From Citreicella sp. C3M06 (GTDB taxonomy: Bacteria; Pseudomonadota; Alphaproteobacteria; Rhodobacterales; Rhodobacteraceae), in the NCBI RefSeq assembly GCF_018860705.1, contig NZ_JAHKQA010000030.1, forward strand, positions 1 through 64,000: a stretch of DNA of 64,000 nucleotides, written 5' to 3'. Position 1 is the first letter of the stretch. The number at the start of each line of letters is the position of its first letter. Below are positions 26,501 through 34,533 of this stretch, piece by piece. The notes under the pieces are model-generated. The model did not search any database. It had not been told where the DNA came from and saw nothing but the letters and a program-made list of their open reading frames with translations. The translations under genes and the position numbers were made by a program.

Positions 26501-27080
26501 GTGTCTCGTCGGCGCTGCCGTCGCCGGTGCCGACGATCAGGATCGTGTCGCCGACCTTCCAGTTGGTCAGGTCGCCGTCCAGATCGACAGAGCTGGACCC
26601 ACGGCTGACGGAATTGCCGGAAATTTCGAGATGGCTTTCCTTGGCGGCGCCGTTGATGTCGACATGGCCCATGGCAACAAGCCCATGGCTCAGCATTTCG
26701 GGATCGGTGTCGGTGTCGATGGGCGTGTCGCGGAAAATGATCTGCGCGGTGACGTCTGCATCGACAGCCGTATCATGCATCGAGCCGATCTCGATCTGCG
26801 ATCCCATGTCGGTGACAATGGTCTCGACCAGCATGGTCGTGTCCTGATCGGTGGCCCAGTCCAGCATCCCCGCGACCCGGACGGTCGCCAGCGGAGTCGT
26901 ATCATCCACATCGTAATCGACGGTAATTCCGCTCGGGATGTAGACATGCGCCTCGGCGCCCGGAACCTGCCCGTTTTTCCAGGTCGACGGATCGGACCAG
27001 GCACCGTCTTTCACTGCGACATGGGTCGCTTCGTCGACGGGAGCGAGCGCATCCAGCTGCGCAGCATGCTCTGTCATCAT
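23592..27080 (-). CDS. G8-domain / right-handed beta-helix protein with two RTX modules (CEMIP/TMEM2-like)
   Basis: 1162 aa. Residues about 15-130 form a G8 domain (KDGAWSDPSTW, GQVPGAEAHVYIPSGITV). Residues about 130-560 form a right-handed beta-helix with the block GRYPLHLHEIG and many NI/DN turns, the arrangement of animal CEMIP, TMEM2 and PKHD1 proteins. After a further beta domain (about 600-720) comes an Asp/Thr-rich linker (about 740-845). Then two RTX modules (about 847-963 and 1027-1160; DTLVGT, DTLTGGKGADSFRFTAD) are separated by a second acidic linker. No signal peptide is present, and the C-terminus suits type I secretion. CEMIP and TMEM2 act on hyaluronan, so binding or cleavage of the local EPS is a hypothesis. 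AAGGGA precedes the ATG. Confidence 0.85.
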   Translation of the reverse strand: MMTEHAAQLDALAPVDEATHVAVKDGAWSDPSTWKNGQVPGAEAHVYIPSGITVDYDVDDTTPLATVRVAGMLDWATDQDTTMLVETIVTDMGSQIEIGSMHDTAVDADVTAQIIFRDTPIDTDTDPEMLSHGLVAMGHVDINGAAKESHLEISGNSVSRGSSSVDLDGDLTNWKVGDTILIVGTGDGSADETRTIVSVKGQTVTFDKPLNYDHEPPAGYDFTTYVGNLSRNVVFTSENPDGVRGHVMLMNDMVDHGENANSAMFAEFTDLGRTDESIPTGTSTNPTGRYPLHLHEIGTDPDSPSNMIQGVSVSGSPGWGIVQHSSDANIMDSIIYDTVGAGMVSEDGDETGMWTGNLVSSVASTYLSGHDAVGVEGSAYENQSRVIIQQDNIAANAAIGWNYFGIEEFPEDAANPSAPKDGIHRQMFEREQLPYDPSPFDVALDHEEPPIIDFNNNTSIATGEGLRVFHRQFSDDTDTMSVFREFTVWGGSKAVSLDNYASNYMFIDSVWQGSDVGFSIMRKTSSVVFNNVEVYDFDTGYQSWGLNHEVVLIDTDFVNVGLDIDQDDLMRNVSSSALESYLIDYYKTLHGIDYTNALPQILDSSSLTPIEAITFTPDAGSDMTIGKNDLTLNFTGTITDSVGVRNFNEYVVAKTPSGQGTSKDFEGIDLLLGASSGGLLREFTLEMFLDLHGVIQKDDGTWVSPVVNWITDRLTGDQHPVIIEIEVVNMTEAELSPYVLDSYPTPTINNPEWYTTNGKTTPSTDDDSDTDTDDHGTGTEMPDAETDSDSGETTTDEDTKGDVVDNTPDAPQASVPDDTVEDDEDEDATDSTPDDDSAAGATDGDTAGSSDDTIILGTSARDTLVGTAGSDIMDGGYLTDTLTGGKGADSFRFTADSLDGYRDWITDFSSAEGDLIDMSGIADAMGLDEAAMLEAVSVKNIKPGLRVGIELDGEFHALAALEGVKEADFSIQDSMILTSGDVAKDQPDTSTEETPSEPDVPAETDTDTGTKTEAEAGEPANETSETVEQDVMLGTEGRDTLVGTDGDDFIDGYLHIDSLTGGMGADTFVFTADTLDGYRDTVTDFSQTEGDQIDLSGIADVLGFNEAEMMDAVSFKDIKPGLRVGIDVDGTFHALAVLNDVEQSDFMVDQSVIFTVSDSMLA

Positions 27081-28602
27081 AGGTATTTCCCTTCATTCTT
27101 TTCCGTGGGTCGCGCGAAGTGCTCAGAGTGATTGCACGCGACGATTTCGGTTGCCGTTGGCTCAACTGGATTGATGGCTCGGGCCGCGATCGATCGCGGT
27201 TGAAGAGCGCACAAAGTTTCCGAATACGATGCCCATCCCCATGGACCCGCATTTCAAGCGAAGCTGACGGTATGATTTCCCTCTTATTTCAGACTTTTAG
27301 AGCCGTCTTTTATCTTGCGGTATTCGTGCCCGGTGACTCTGTCCCGTCGTTTAGTTTTCCCCATGGTTCAGAGCCTCAAACTGTTCTACCGTGTTACGTC
27401 CAACTGATTTTGCGGCCTGTCGCCCACAAGACACCGGCCCTTACGTTGGGTCGGGATTGATGATCAAGAAAATCGAATGTGTCTCTTGGTTGAACCTCAC
27501 GTGGCTGGCTGGTCTGACGGGGGTGACTGTTATCCTTGTGGGTGAAGAATTGGCTAACGGAAAACCTTGAACTTGCCTCGAATTCGCCGAATTGGGCGGT
27601 TTCGTGCCGACCCCGGTATGCTGATTCAGCCTGTCACGGGCTGCTGACACATAAGCGCGTCTGCGGGCAAAAGGTTAATTTTGGCGTACTGCAACGGGTT
27701 GTCCCGATTGCCTATAAGTTGCCGCAAAGTCAGCGGGCGCTGAGCGAAGTTCTGCCCACAACATATGACCCATTTTGTGTCAGCTAAGATTTTGCCGATT
27801 CAAGCATCAGAATGAGGCGCTGCTGTCACGTTTCATGCGCTATGCGCACAAGCTTTGGGGGTGCGGGCACCTTGAAATACGTCGCATGACACGTCTTGCA
27901 TGCGCAGAATCGGCGCGGCAGAACAGTACGGACAGGGCAGACCAATCGCCGCGATAGAGATCGGGCGTCACGCATGTATCAGGCGCCGCCAGGGGCAAGA
28001 ACGATCCAGCACGGCCTATGAGAGAGCCCAAGCGATAGGCCTGAGTGACCCCCGCCGTCATCGCCAGCATATGGAATGCGACGAAGCTGCTCACCCCTCA
28101 GCACATCAGTGCGACCCCAGGAGGCGAGGGGCCGTGCTCTTCGCGGGTCTCTTCGGGCATTGTTTGATCCTCTTTGCGGATGCGGTCGTCGATCATTACC
28201 CCCTTAAAATGCCTTGGAGCTGCGATCCGGAGCGGTCAGCAAAAGCGTATCTCAGGCCATTTAGGTACAGCCCTCCTATCCTTTCGATCATCTGCAGCAG
28301 GGCGCGGAACGTTCATGCATCGATATGCCCGAAGCATCGCGTTTTAGCCGCATGAAGGCCGGAGCTGACTGTCTTATCCAGCCCCAGCGGGCACGGATCG
28401 TGCCGGTTCAAAAAGTCGCCCTTCGCCTCACCCCAGCCGGTTGCGCACCCCGGTTCGAAGATGACAGAATGAGGTTGGTGGATCAGATCCTCGGCGTTCC
28501 CTGGCAAATCCTGGGGGCCTGCGGACCTGGCATGGCCTTCAGCCTTGCCAGAACGAGGATCATCGCAGATAATTTTTTGGTAGTGATTTAAGGAGGCGGA
28601 GT
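27081..28602. other. 1.5-kb region without a convincing gene
   Basis: Lies between the G8/RTX gene and a sulfotransferase gene. The first roughly 400 bp are less GC-rich and should hold the G8 gene promoter. A 9-bp inverted repeat, GCTGACACA (27643-27651) and TGTGTCAGC (27776-27784), brackets 124 bp. Short ORFs on both strands show no family features and no good ribosome sites. The part near 27840-28360 has protein-like stretches in several frames and may be a decayed gene, which I could not identify. Confidence 0.55.
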
Positions 28603-29460
28603 ATGCGCCCGGGTTTGATTGGAATAGGCGCACAAAAATGCGCATCGTCATGGTTGCATGCGATTGCTGGGTCACACCCCGAAATCGGCATTTCAGACCC
28701 TAAAGAGGTCGATTTCTTCTCGTATTACTTCGACCGTGGCTATGCGTGGTATGAGGGCCATTTCGTCGAGGGCCCGTCGACGCGCGTCTATTTCGAAAGC
28801 TCGCCATCGTATTTCCATGACCCGCGCGCGCCAGAGCGGGCCTTTGCCTATCGCTCGGATCTCAAGGTGTTGGCTCTGCTGCGTGATCCGATCAAGCGCG
28901 CCTTCTCAAATCACCTTCACGAGATCATCAAGGGACATATCCTGCCCTGCACCTTCGAGGACGGTCTGGAAAACAATCCGGCCTATGTGGAGCAGGGCCT
29001 TTACGCGACGCATCTTGGCCGCTGGTTCGATGCGTTCCCCGCCGATCAGGTGCGCGTGATGTTTGCCGAGGAAATCTCGATCGACGCCGGCGCGGCCGCG
29101 CGGGACGTGTTTGCCTTTTGCGGTGTCGATCCGGCCTTCGACAGCCCGATCCTGCATGAACGCCGCAACGAAAGCGACCGGGCCCGGCTGCCGGTTCTGC
29201 GCACCGGGCTGCGGGCGGGCGGGGACTGGCTGCGGCGTCAGGGCATGGAACCGGCGCTGGCGCGGCTCAAGCAGACGGGGCCTGTTTCGGCGCTGCTGAA
29301 GGCCAACAAGGTTGATATCCGCAGCGAGATTCCTCCGATGACCGCAGACACCCGCGCCGCGCTGACCGAGCGTTTTGCACCCGAGATGGACCGGCTGCGG
29401 CAGATGCTGAACCGCGATCGGCTGCCATGGGATGCCGTGCGCCTCGCGTCCGCGTCATGA
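28603..29460 (+). CDS. Sulfotransferase, EPS locus copy 2
   Basis: 285 aa. The PAPS 5'-phosphosulfate loop is IGIGAQKCASSWLHAIAG, the 3'-phosphate site is VLALLRDPIKRAFSNH, and a C-terminal helical part follows. It resembles heparan-sulfate N-deacetylase/sulfotransferase-type enzymes. It has a strong ribosome site AGGAGG 7 nt before the ATG, unusually good for this region. It opens a plus-strand unit whose next gene overlaps it by ATGA. The protein is clearly different from copies 1 and 3, so each probably sulfates a different position. Acceptor inferred to be the EPS unit. Confidence 0.88.
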   Translation: MRPGLIGIGAQKCASSWLHAIAGSHPEIGISDPKEVDFFSYYFDRGYAWYEGHFVEGPSTRVYFESSPSYFHDPRAPERAFAYRSDLKVLALLRDPIKRAFSNHLHEIIKGHILPCTFEDGLENNPAYVEQGLYATHLGRWFDAFPADQVRVMFAEEISIDAGAAARDVFAFCGVDPAFDSPILHERRNESDRARLPVLRTGLRAGGDWLRRQGMEPALARLKQTGPVSALLKANKVDIRSEIPPMTADTRAALTERFAPEMDRLRQMLNRDRLPWDAVRLASAS

Positions 29461-30620
29461 GCAAAGCCCGCCCGAGGCTGATCGTCTTTGGTTTTGACGC
29501 GGCCGAAGCGGCGCAGATCCGACGGATGCGCAGCTATCTCGATTGCGGCTTCGATGTCATGGGGTTCATGATGCGGCGCGCGAACATGAACCTTGATTTC
29601 AAACCGTTCTGGGACAATGTGCACCTGTTTCAGACCATCAACGGCGGTCTGCCATGGCGGGTCGCGGCGGTTGCGGGGTCGGTGCTGAAGGTGCTGCTGC
29701 ATCGCCGCAGTCTGGTGGGCGCCGATGTCATCGTCGCGCGCAATCTCGATCTGCTGGCCGTCGCCGTCGCGGCACGGGCAATGGTGCGCCCGAAGCCGCG
29801 GGTGATTTACGAATGTCTCGATATCCACGGTTTGATGACCGATCCGGGGCTCAAGGGCCGCGTGACCCGCGCGCTGGAACGCGCCTTGCTGGCCCGCACC
29901 GACGCGCTGATCATCTCGTCTCCGGCGTTTCTGCGGGAATATTTCGCGCCGGTGCAGAAATGGGACGGCCCCGTTGCGTTGGTCGAGAACAAGCTGTGGA
30001 TCGAAGATGGCGGGCCCGGTCGACCTGCGCCGCCTAGCGCCGCCACGCCGGATGAGTGGACCGAGGAAACACCGATACGGCTGGCGTGGGTCGGAACGCT
30101 GCGCTGTGCCCGAAGCCTTGATATCCTCGCGCAAGCCGCGGAACGCATGGGGCCGCGGCTACAGATTGCCCTGCATGGGGCGGTGCATCACCACGCCGTG
30201 CCCGATTTCGACGCCATCCTTGCCCGGCATCCGAACATGACGTGGCACGGCGCCTATGATTATCCCGACGATCTTGCGCCGATCTACGCTCAGAACGATC
30301 TCGTCTGGTCGCAGGATCTTTGGCAATGGGGCACCAATTCGACGTGGCTTCTGCCCAACCGGATCTACGAAGCAAGCTATTTCGGCTGCCCGTCGATTGC
30401 CGTGGCCGGTACCGAGACCGGCCATCGGGTCGAGAACGGCCTTGGCTGGACGGTGCCCGAGCCGAGCGCAGATGCGCTCTGCGCCTTGCTGAATCGGCTG
30501 ACGCCCGCCGAGGTCGCCGCCCGGCGCCAAGCGCTGTTGTCGAGACCTGAATCCGAGTTTCGCCAGTCCGCCGCAGAGATCAGCAACGCCTTGCGCGCCG
30601 GGATGCCCACCGCCGCCTGA
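29457..30620 (+). CDS. Glycosyltransferase, GT-B fold (family 4-like)
   Basis: About 387 aa. The N-terminal domain begins PRLIVFGFDAAEAAQIRRM and includes GADVIVARNLDLLAVAVAAR and VIYECLDIHG. The C-terminal domain carries IRLAWVGTLRCARSLDIL and an acceptor/donor block LLPNRIYEASYFGCPSIAV (Glu at the usual GT4 place). This plan fits a retaining GT-B transferase, somewhat divergent from standard GT4. The start overlaps the sulfotransferase stop (ATGA at 29457), so addition and sulfation of a sugar may be linked steps. Confidence 0.8.
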   Translation: MSKARPRLIVFGFDAAEAAQIRRMRSYLDCGFDVMGFMMRRANMNLDFKPFWDNVHLFQTINGGLPWRVAAVAGSVLKVLLHRRSLVGADVIVARNLDLLAVAVAARAMVRPKPRVIYECLDIHGLMTDPGLKGRVTRALERALLARTDALIISSPAFLREYFAPVQKWDGPVALVENKLWIEDGGPGRPAPPSAATPDEWTEETPIRLAWVGTLRCARSLDILAQAAERMGPRLQIALHGAVHHHAVPDFDAILARHPNMTWHGAYDYPDDLAPIYAQNDLVWSQDLWQWGTNSTWLLPNRIYEASYFGCPSIAVAGTETGHRVENGLGWTVPEPSADALCALLNRLTPAEVAARRQALLSRPESEFRQSAAEISNALRAGMPTAA

Positions 30621-30632
30621 CGATGCGCAGCT

Positions 30633-31580
30633 TTATCGGGCCGGCCTGATCCGTCGTGTCATCGCCTCAGCCACCTGCCTCAGCAGCCGGCCCGCCGCTT
30701 GGGGGCGGCGCAGCAGCGCGGCGGCGGCGGCGGCAAGGCGACCGGCCCGCAGCGCATGCAGCACGGCTTCGGTGGTGCCAAAGTCGAGAAAGCGCCGCAT
30801 GTGCCGGCGCAGCAGCCGCCGCGCCTCGGGGGAAAGCCGCTGCGCATGCTGGTCCAGAAATGCCGCATCCGCCCGTGCCAATGCCGTTGCATGATCCGGG
30901 TTCAGCCGGGAGGAGATCGTTCCCGATGCGCGTGTATAAAGGTAGCCCGCCTTTGGCAGGACCCACAGCGCACCCCCCGCCGCAAGCACAGCGGCGATCA
31001 GGTGGAAGTCTTCGCCGTTGCGCAGGGTTTCGTCGTATCGAACCCCATGGCGTTTCATAAATTCTATCCGGATCAATGGCTTGAGATACCCAAGACCCGG
31101 CTTGCCCTGTTCCGCCTGACACCCGGCAAGAAAGGTCTCAAGATCCCAGCAGACGGGCTCTGTCAGCCTCAGCGATGCAAGATGCGTCGGCCCGGCGGCA
31201 TGGCCCGCGCCATCGACGGGCTGAAAATCATCATAGATCGCATCGGCGCCCTTCGCCTCGCCAAGCGCGATCATCGAGGCAAGCCGCCCCGGTGCCATCG
31301 CATCGTCAGCGTCGAGCACCGCAACCCAGCGCCCCTGCGCCGCCGCGAGCCCGGCGTTGCGCGCCGCTGCCGGGCCGCCGTTGCGCGACTGACGCAGCGC
31401 CCGAACCCGCCCGTCCTGCGCCGCCAGATTCTGGGCCAGCGCGAAGGTCCCATCGGGCGAGGCATCGTCGATCACGATCACCTCGACCGAGACATCATTC
31501 TGCGCCAAGGCGCTGCGCACGGCATGGGCAAGGCTCGCTTCTGCGCACCAGGCGGCGATGATGATTGTTGCGTCAACCAT
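30633..31580 (-). CDS. Family 2 glycosyltransferase (ExoO/ExoU-like)
   Basis: 315 aa. It has ATIIIAAWCAEASLAHAV, VIVIDDASPDGTFALA, GGPAAARNAGLAAAQG and a DxD motif in VAVLDADDAMAP. This is a complete inverting GT-A enzyme close to the succinoglycan glucosyltransferases. C-terminal Arg/Ala-rich helices may hold it at the membrane. It shares its N-terminal pattern with the gene at 32423, and the two are probably paralogues flanking the GH16 gene. Divergent from that GH16 gene with 52 bp between starts. Confidence 0.87.
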   Translation of the reverse strand: MVDATIIIAAWCAEASLAHAVRSALAQNDVSVEVIVIDDASPDGTFALAQNLAAQDGRVRALRQSRNGGPAAARNAGLAAAQGRWVAVLDADDAMAPGRLASMIALGEAKGADAIYDDFQPVDGAGHAAGPTHLASLRLTEPVCWDLETFLAGCQAEQGKPGLGYLKPLIRIEFMKRHGVRYDETLRNGEDFHLIAAVLAAGGALWVLPKAGYLYTRASGTISSRLNPDHATALARADAAFLDQHAQRLSPEARRLLRRHMRRFLDFGTTEAVLHALRAGRLAAAAAALLRRPQAAGRLLRQVAEAMTRRIRPAR

Positions 31581-31632
31581 TTGGGCGATCTACCATCTGC
31601 TCATAGTTCGTTACTTGGTTAGGAATGCGCGC

Positions 31633-32430
31633 ATGCGGATTACCCGCGTCTTCCCGTATTATTCAATCTTGGCGGGGTTTGTTCTTTGCGCAACCGTCAT
31701 TGAGTCTCCGGCCGCTACGAGCGGGGCTTTTCTGACACGACTCGACGATCTTCAGGACGACGGGGCGTGGTACGTATCGACCTTCGCCATAAAGCGCGAC
31801 AGTTTTCGCACGGCGTGGAAGCGAGGGTCTGTGACACGGCCTCCATCTGGCGGAACCATGCTGTCGCTGGTGCCCGCCCCGGTGGAATCGTCCAAGGATT
31901 TCTTTGGAGCAGAGCTTCAGCGCAAGCAGCGCACCCATTTCGGCCGCTACGAGATCGTGATGACCGCCGCGCGCGGCTATGGGGTGATCTCGTCTTTCTT
32001 CACCTACACCGGGCCGTTCTTTGGCGACACGCATGAGGAAATCGACTTTGAATTCCTTGGGCGCGACACCACGAAGGTCTGGCTGAACCGCTTTGTCGAT
32101 GGCCAGAAGCTGCCGGGCCAGTGGACCGACCTTGGCTTTGACGCGGCGGATGGTGCGCATACCTATACGCTCGACTGGTTGCCCGACCGGCTGGTCTGGT
32201 CGGTCGACGGGCGCGAACTGCTGCGGGTCACCAGCGCCGAAACGGCGATTCCGCAGATCCCGCAGCGCATCTATCTGAACATCTGGGGCGGGGGCGCCGC
32301 GCAGGAGGGGTGGGCGGGCGAGGCCCCGGATCAGATCCGCGCCCATGCGATCTATCATTGTCTGTCCTATCGCCCGGTCGGCGCGGACGCGCCGATGTGT
32401 TCTGACAAGTCGGAGCCGGTGCATGACTGA
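31633..32430 (+). CDS. Secreted glycoside hydrolase family 16 endoglycanase (ExoK-like)
   Basis: 265 aa. Signal peptide VFPYYSILAGFVLCATVIES with a cut near PAA. The GH16 catalytic site is EEIDFEFLG, with the nucleophile Glu136 and acid/base Glu140, plus the beta-jelly-roll block HTYTLDWLPDRLVWSVDG. Size and context match ExoK, the periplasmic/extracellular endo-1,3-1,4-glycanase that cleaves nascent succinoglycan. Start ATG at 31633, with AGGA 9 nt upstream, makes the signal peptide complete; longer starts do not. The stop overlaps the next glycosyltransferase start. Confidence 0.9.
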   Translation: MRITRVFPYYSILAGFVLCATVIESPAATSGAFLTRLDDLQDDGAWYVSTFAIKRDSFRTAWKRGSVTRPPSGGTMLSLVPAPVESSKDFFGAELQRKQRTHFGRYEIVMTAARGYGVISSFFTYTGPFFGDTHEEIDFEFLGRDTTKVWLNRFVDGQKLPGQWTDLGFDAADGAHTYTLDWLPDRLVWSVDGRELLRVTSAETAIPQIPQRIYLNIWGGGAAQEGWAGEAPDQIRAHAIYHCLSYRPVGADAPMCSDKSEPVHD

Positions 32431-33385
32431 GCCGTGCGTCTCTGTGCTGATCGCGGCGTGGTCTGCCGAAACGACGCTGATGCGCGCCATCGACAGCGCG
32501 CTGGCCCAGAGCCTGCCGGTCGAGGTGATCGTGATCGACGATGCCTCGCCCGACCGCACCGCAACCCTTGCCGAGGCGCGGGCCGCCACCGATCCGCGCC
32601 TGCGGGTTCTGCGCCAGACGCGCAATCAGGGCCCGGCAGCGGCGCGCAACCGCGGGCTTGAAATCGCCCGTGGCGAGTGGGTGACGGTGCTTGATTCCGA
32701 TGATTTCTTCTGCGAGCCGGACCGGTTGGCGCGGCTGGTGGCGCTGGCCGAGGCCGAAGGCGCGCAATTCGTCGCAGACGATCTTTGGAAGCTTCAGGAC
32801 GGGGCGCTTGACGGGCCGCGCCGCAGGATGATCTCTGACCAGCCGCTGGGCGTCGTATCGCTGGATGCGGCAGGTTTCGTGGCGGGCAACCTGTCGTCCT
32901 GGCATGGTGGTCGGCGCGAATACGGCTTTCTCAAACCCCTCATGCAACGGCGTTTTTTGCGCGAGCATGGGCTGTGCTATGCGCCCGATATCCGGCTTGG
33001 CGAAGATTACGTTCTCTACACACAGGCGCTGATCTCGGGGGCACGTTTCGTGCTGACCGATCCGATGGGCTACGCTGCCGTGGTGCGCTCTGGCTCGCTG
33101 TCGGGCTGGCATCCAAGCGAGGCGCATGAGCGGCTGATCGCAGCGGATCGCGCGCTTCTGGCGCTTCCGGGCGTCGATGCGCCGACCCGCAAGGCCCTGT
33201 CCGCCCACCTGATGGAGCAACGCAAGAAATGGGCGTGGCGGCAGCTGATCGACGCCAAGAAGGCCGCCGATCCCGCCGCCGCGCTGCGCTGTTTTCTGGC
33301 GCCGCCGCCGGTTCTGGCCGATCTGCTCGGCAAGCTGGGCAAAGAGGTCGCCTCGCGCCTTGGGCGCAGGCTGGGTTTGCGGTGA
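32423..33385 (+). CDS. Family 2 glycosyltransferase (ExoO/ExoU-like paralogue)
   Basis: 320 aa. It has CVSVLIAAWSAETTLMRAI, VIVIDDASPDRTATLA, GPAAARNRGLEIARGE and the DxD motif VTVLDSDDFFCEP. It is strikingly similar in motif text to the minus-strand glycosyltransferase at 30633, suggesting local duplication and divergence. The start overlaps the GH16 stop by 8 nt and the stop overlaps the next gene (GTGA), so it sits inside a tightly coupled run of genes. Confidence 0.88.
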   Translation: MTEPCVSVLIAAWSAETTLMRAIDSALAQSLPVEVIVIDDASPDRTATLAEARAATDPRLRVLRQTRNQGPAAARNRGLEIARGEWVTVLDSDDFFCEPDRLARLVALAEAEGAQFVADDLWKLQDGALDGPRRRMISDQPLGVVSLDAAGFVAGNLSSWHGGRREYGFLKPLMQRRFLREHGLCYAPDIRLGEDYVLYTQALISGARFVLTDPMGYAAVVRSGSLSGWHPSEAHERLIAADRALLALPGVDAPTRKALSAHLMEQRKKWAWRQLIDAKKAADPAAALRCFLAPPPVLADLLGKLGKEVASRLGRRLGLR

Positions 33386-34533
33386 GCGCAGTGTTCGACA
33401 TTCTCGTGGTTGCCGATCCGCGATTTTCCGGTGGCAGCACCTCGGCGCTGGTGGCGGATGTGACCGCCATGGCAGAGCTTGGGGCCTCGGTCGGGCTGGT
33501 GTTTGTGCGCTCGGGCTATCTGGACGATGCGCGGGATGCCGAAAACCCCAAGGCGCTGGCGCTGGCCGATCTGGACGGCGTCACGCGGATCTCTCCGGGC
33601 ACGGAGGCGCGCGCGGGGCTGGCCTTTCTGCATCACCCACTGGTGTTCTTTCGCGGCATCGAAGAACGGCTGACCCTGAGCGCCGAACGCTCGGTGATCG
33701 TGACCCATCACGCGCCGTTTCGCTCGGACGGCTCGCTGGAATGGGATCCGGTGGTGACGCGGCGCCGGGCCCGGCTGGCAACCGGCCTGTCGGCATGGTT
33801 TGCGCCGATCTCGGGCGTGGTGCGCGCGCAGCTGGCCAGTTTCGCGCCGCTGATCCGGCAAAGCAGCGGCGATTGGCCCAACGTGTTCGATCCGGGCGAT
33901 CTTGCGCCGACCCGTCCCGCGCTTCTGGGCCCGCCTTTGACCATCGGGCGCCATGGCCGCCCCGATCCGCTGAAATTCCCTGCCACGGGCCCCGAGATCG
34001 ACGCCTCTCTGCCGGCAGAGAACGGAACTCGCGTGCGGGTCCTTGGCTGCCCGACCGAGGCGCTGATCGCCCGGGGCGCTCATACCGACCGCTGGGAGGT
34101 GCTGCCCTTTGGCGCAGAGCCGGTGGCGCAATTCCTCAATTCGCTCGACGTTTTCACCTATCACTACCACCCCAACTGGCTCGAAGCCTTTGGGCGCACG
34201 GTGGCCGAGGCGATGCTTTGCGAGCGTCCCTGCCTGCTGGACCCGCGCTTGAAGGCAACCTTTGGCGACATGGCCAGCTATTGCCAGCCCCATGAGGTGG
34301 CAGACGCCTTGCGCCGCATGGCGGCCGCGCCGGACGCGGCGCTGGCCCGCGCCGCCGCCGCGCGTGATACCGCATTGCGCCGCTATGGCGCCGCCGGGAT
34401 GGCGCAGCGGCTCGAGGCACTGCGGCGCGATCGCGGTGATGCTGGCAGGGCGGGTGCCTCGACCCCTGCCATGCGGGTGGCCCGCAAGGCTGTGGGGCTC
34501 TATCGTCGCAGGGCACAGGGGGACAGTGGGTGA
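33382..34533 (+). CDS. Glycosyltransferase, GT-B fold (family 4-like)
   Basis: 383 aa from the GTG at 33382 that overlaps the previous stop. It has DILVVADPRFSGGSTSALVADV, FVRSGYLDDAR and, in the C-terminal domain, YHYHPNWLEAFGRTVAEAMLCERPCLLD, the GT4 E-x7-E-like segment (EAFGRTVAEAM). The stop overlaps the next gene (GTGA). The donor and acceptor are unknown; it is most likely a late EPS repeat-unit transferase. Confidence 0.82.
   Translation: MSAVFDILVVADPRFSGGSTSALVADVTAMAELGASVGLVFVRSGYLDDARDAENPKALALADLDGVTRISPGTEARAGLAFLHHPLVFFRGIEERLTLSAERSVIVTHHAPFRSDGSLEWDPVVTRRRARLATGLSAWFAPISGVVRAQLASFAPLIRQSSGDWPNVFDPGDLAPTRPALLGPPLTIGRHGRPDPLKFPATGPEIDASLPAENGTRVRVLGCPTEALIARGAHTDRWEVLPFGAEPVAQFLNSLDVFTYHYHPNWLEAFGRTVAEAMLCERPCLLDPRLKATFGDMASYCQPHEVADALRRMAAAPDAALARAAAARDTALRRYGAAGMAQRLEALRRDRGDAGRAGASTPAMRVARKAVGLYRRRAQGDSG

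Noticed and set aside
28313-28675. Open frame of 120 codons on the minus strand before the sulfotransferase gene
   Set aside because: Overlaps the promoter and start of the well-supported plus-strand sulfotransferase and shows no protein family features.
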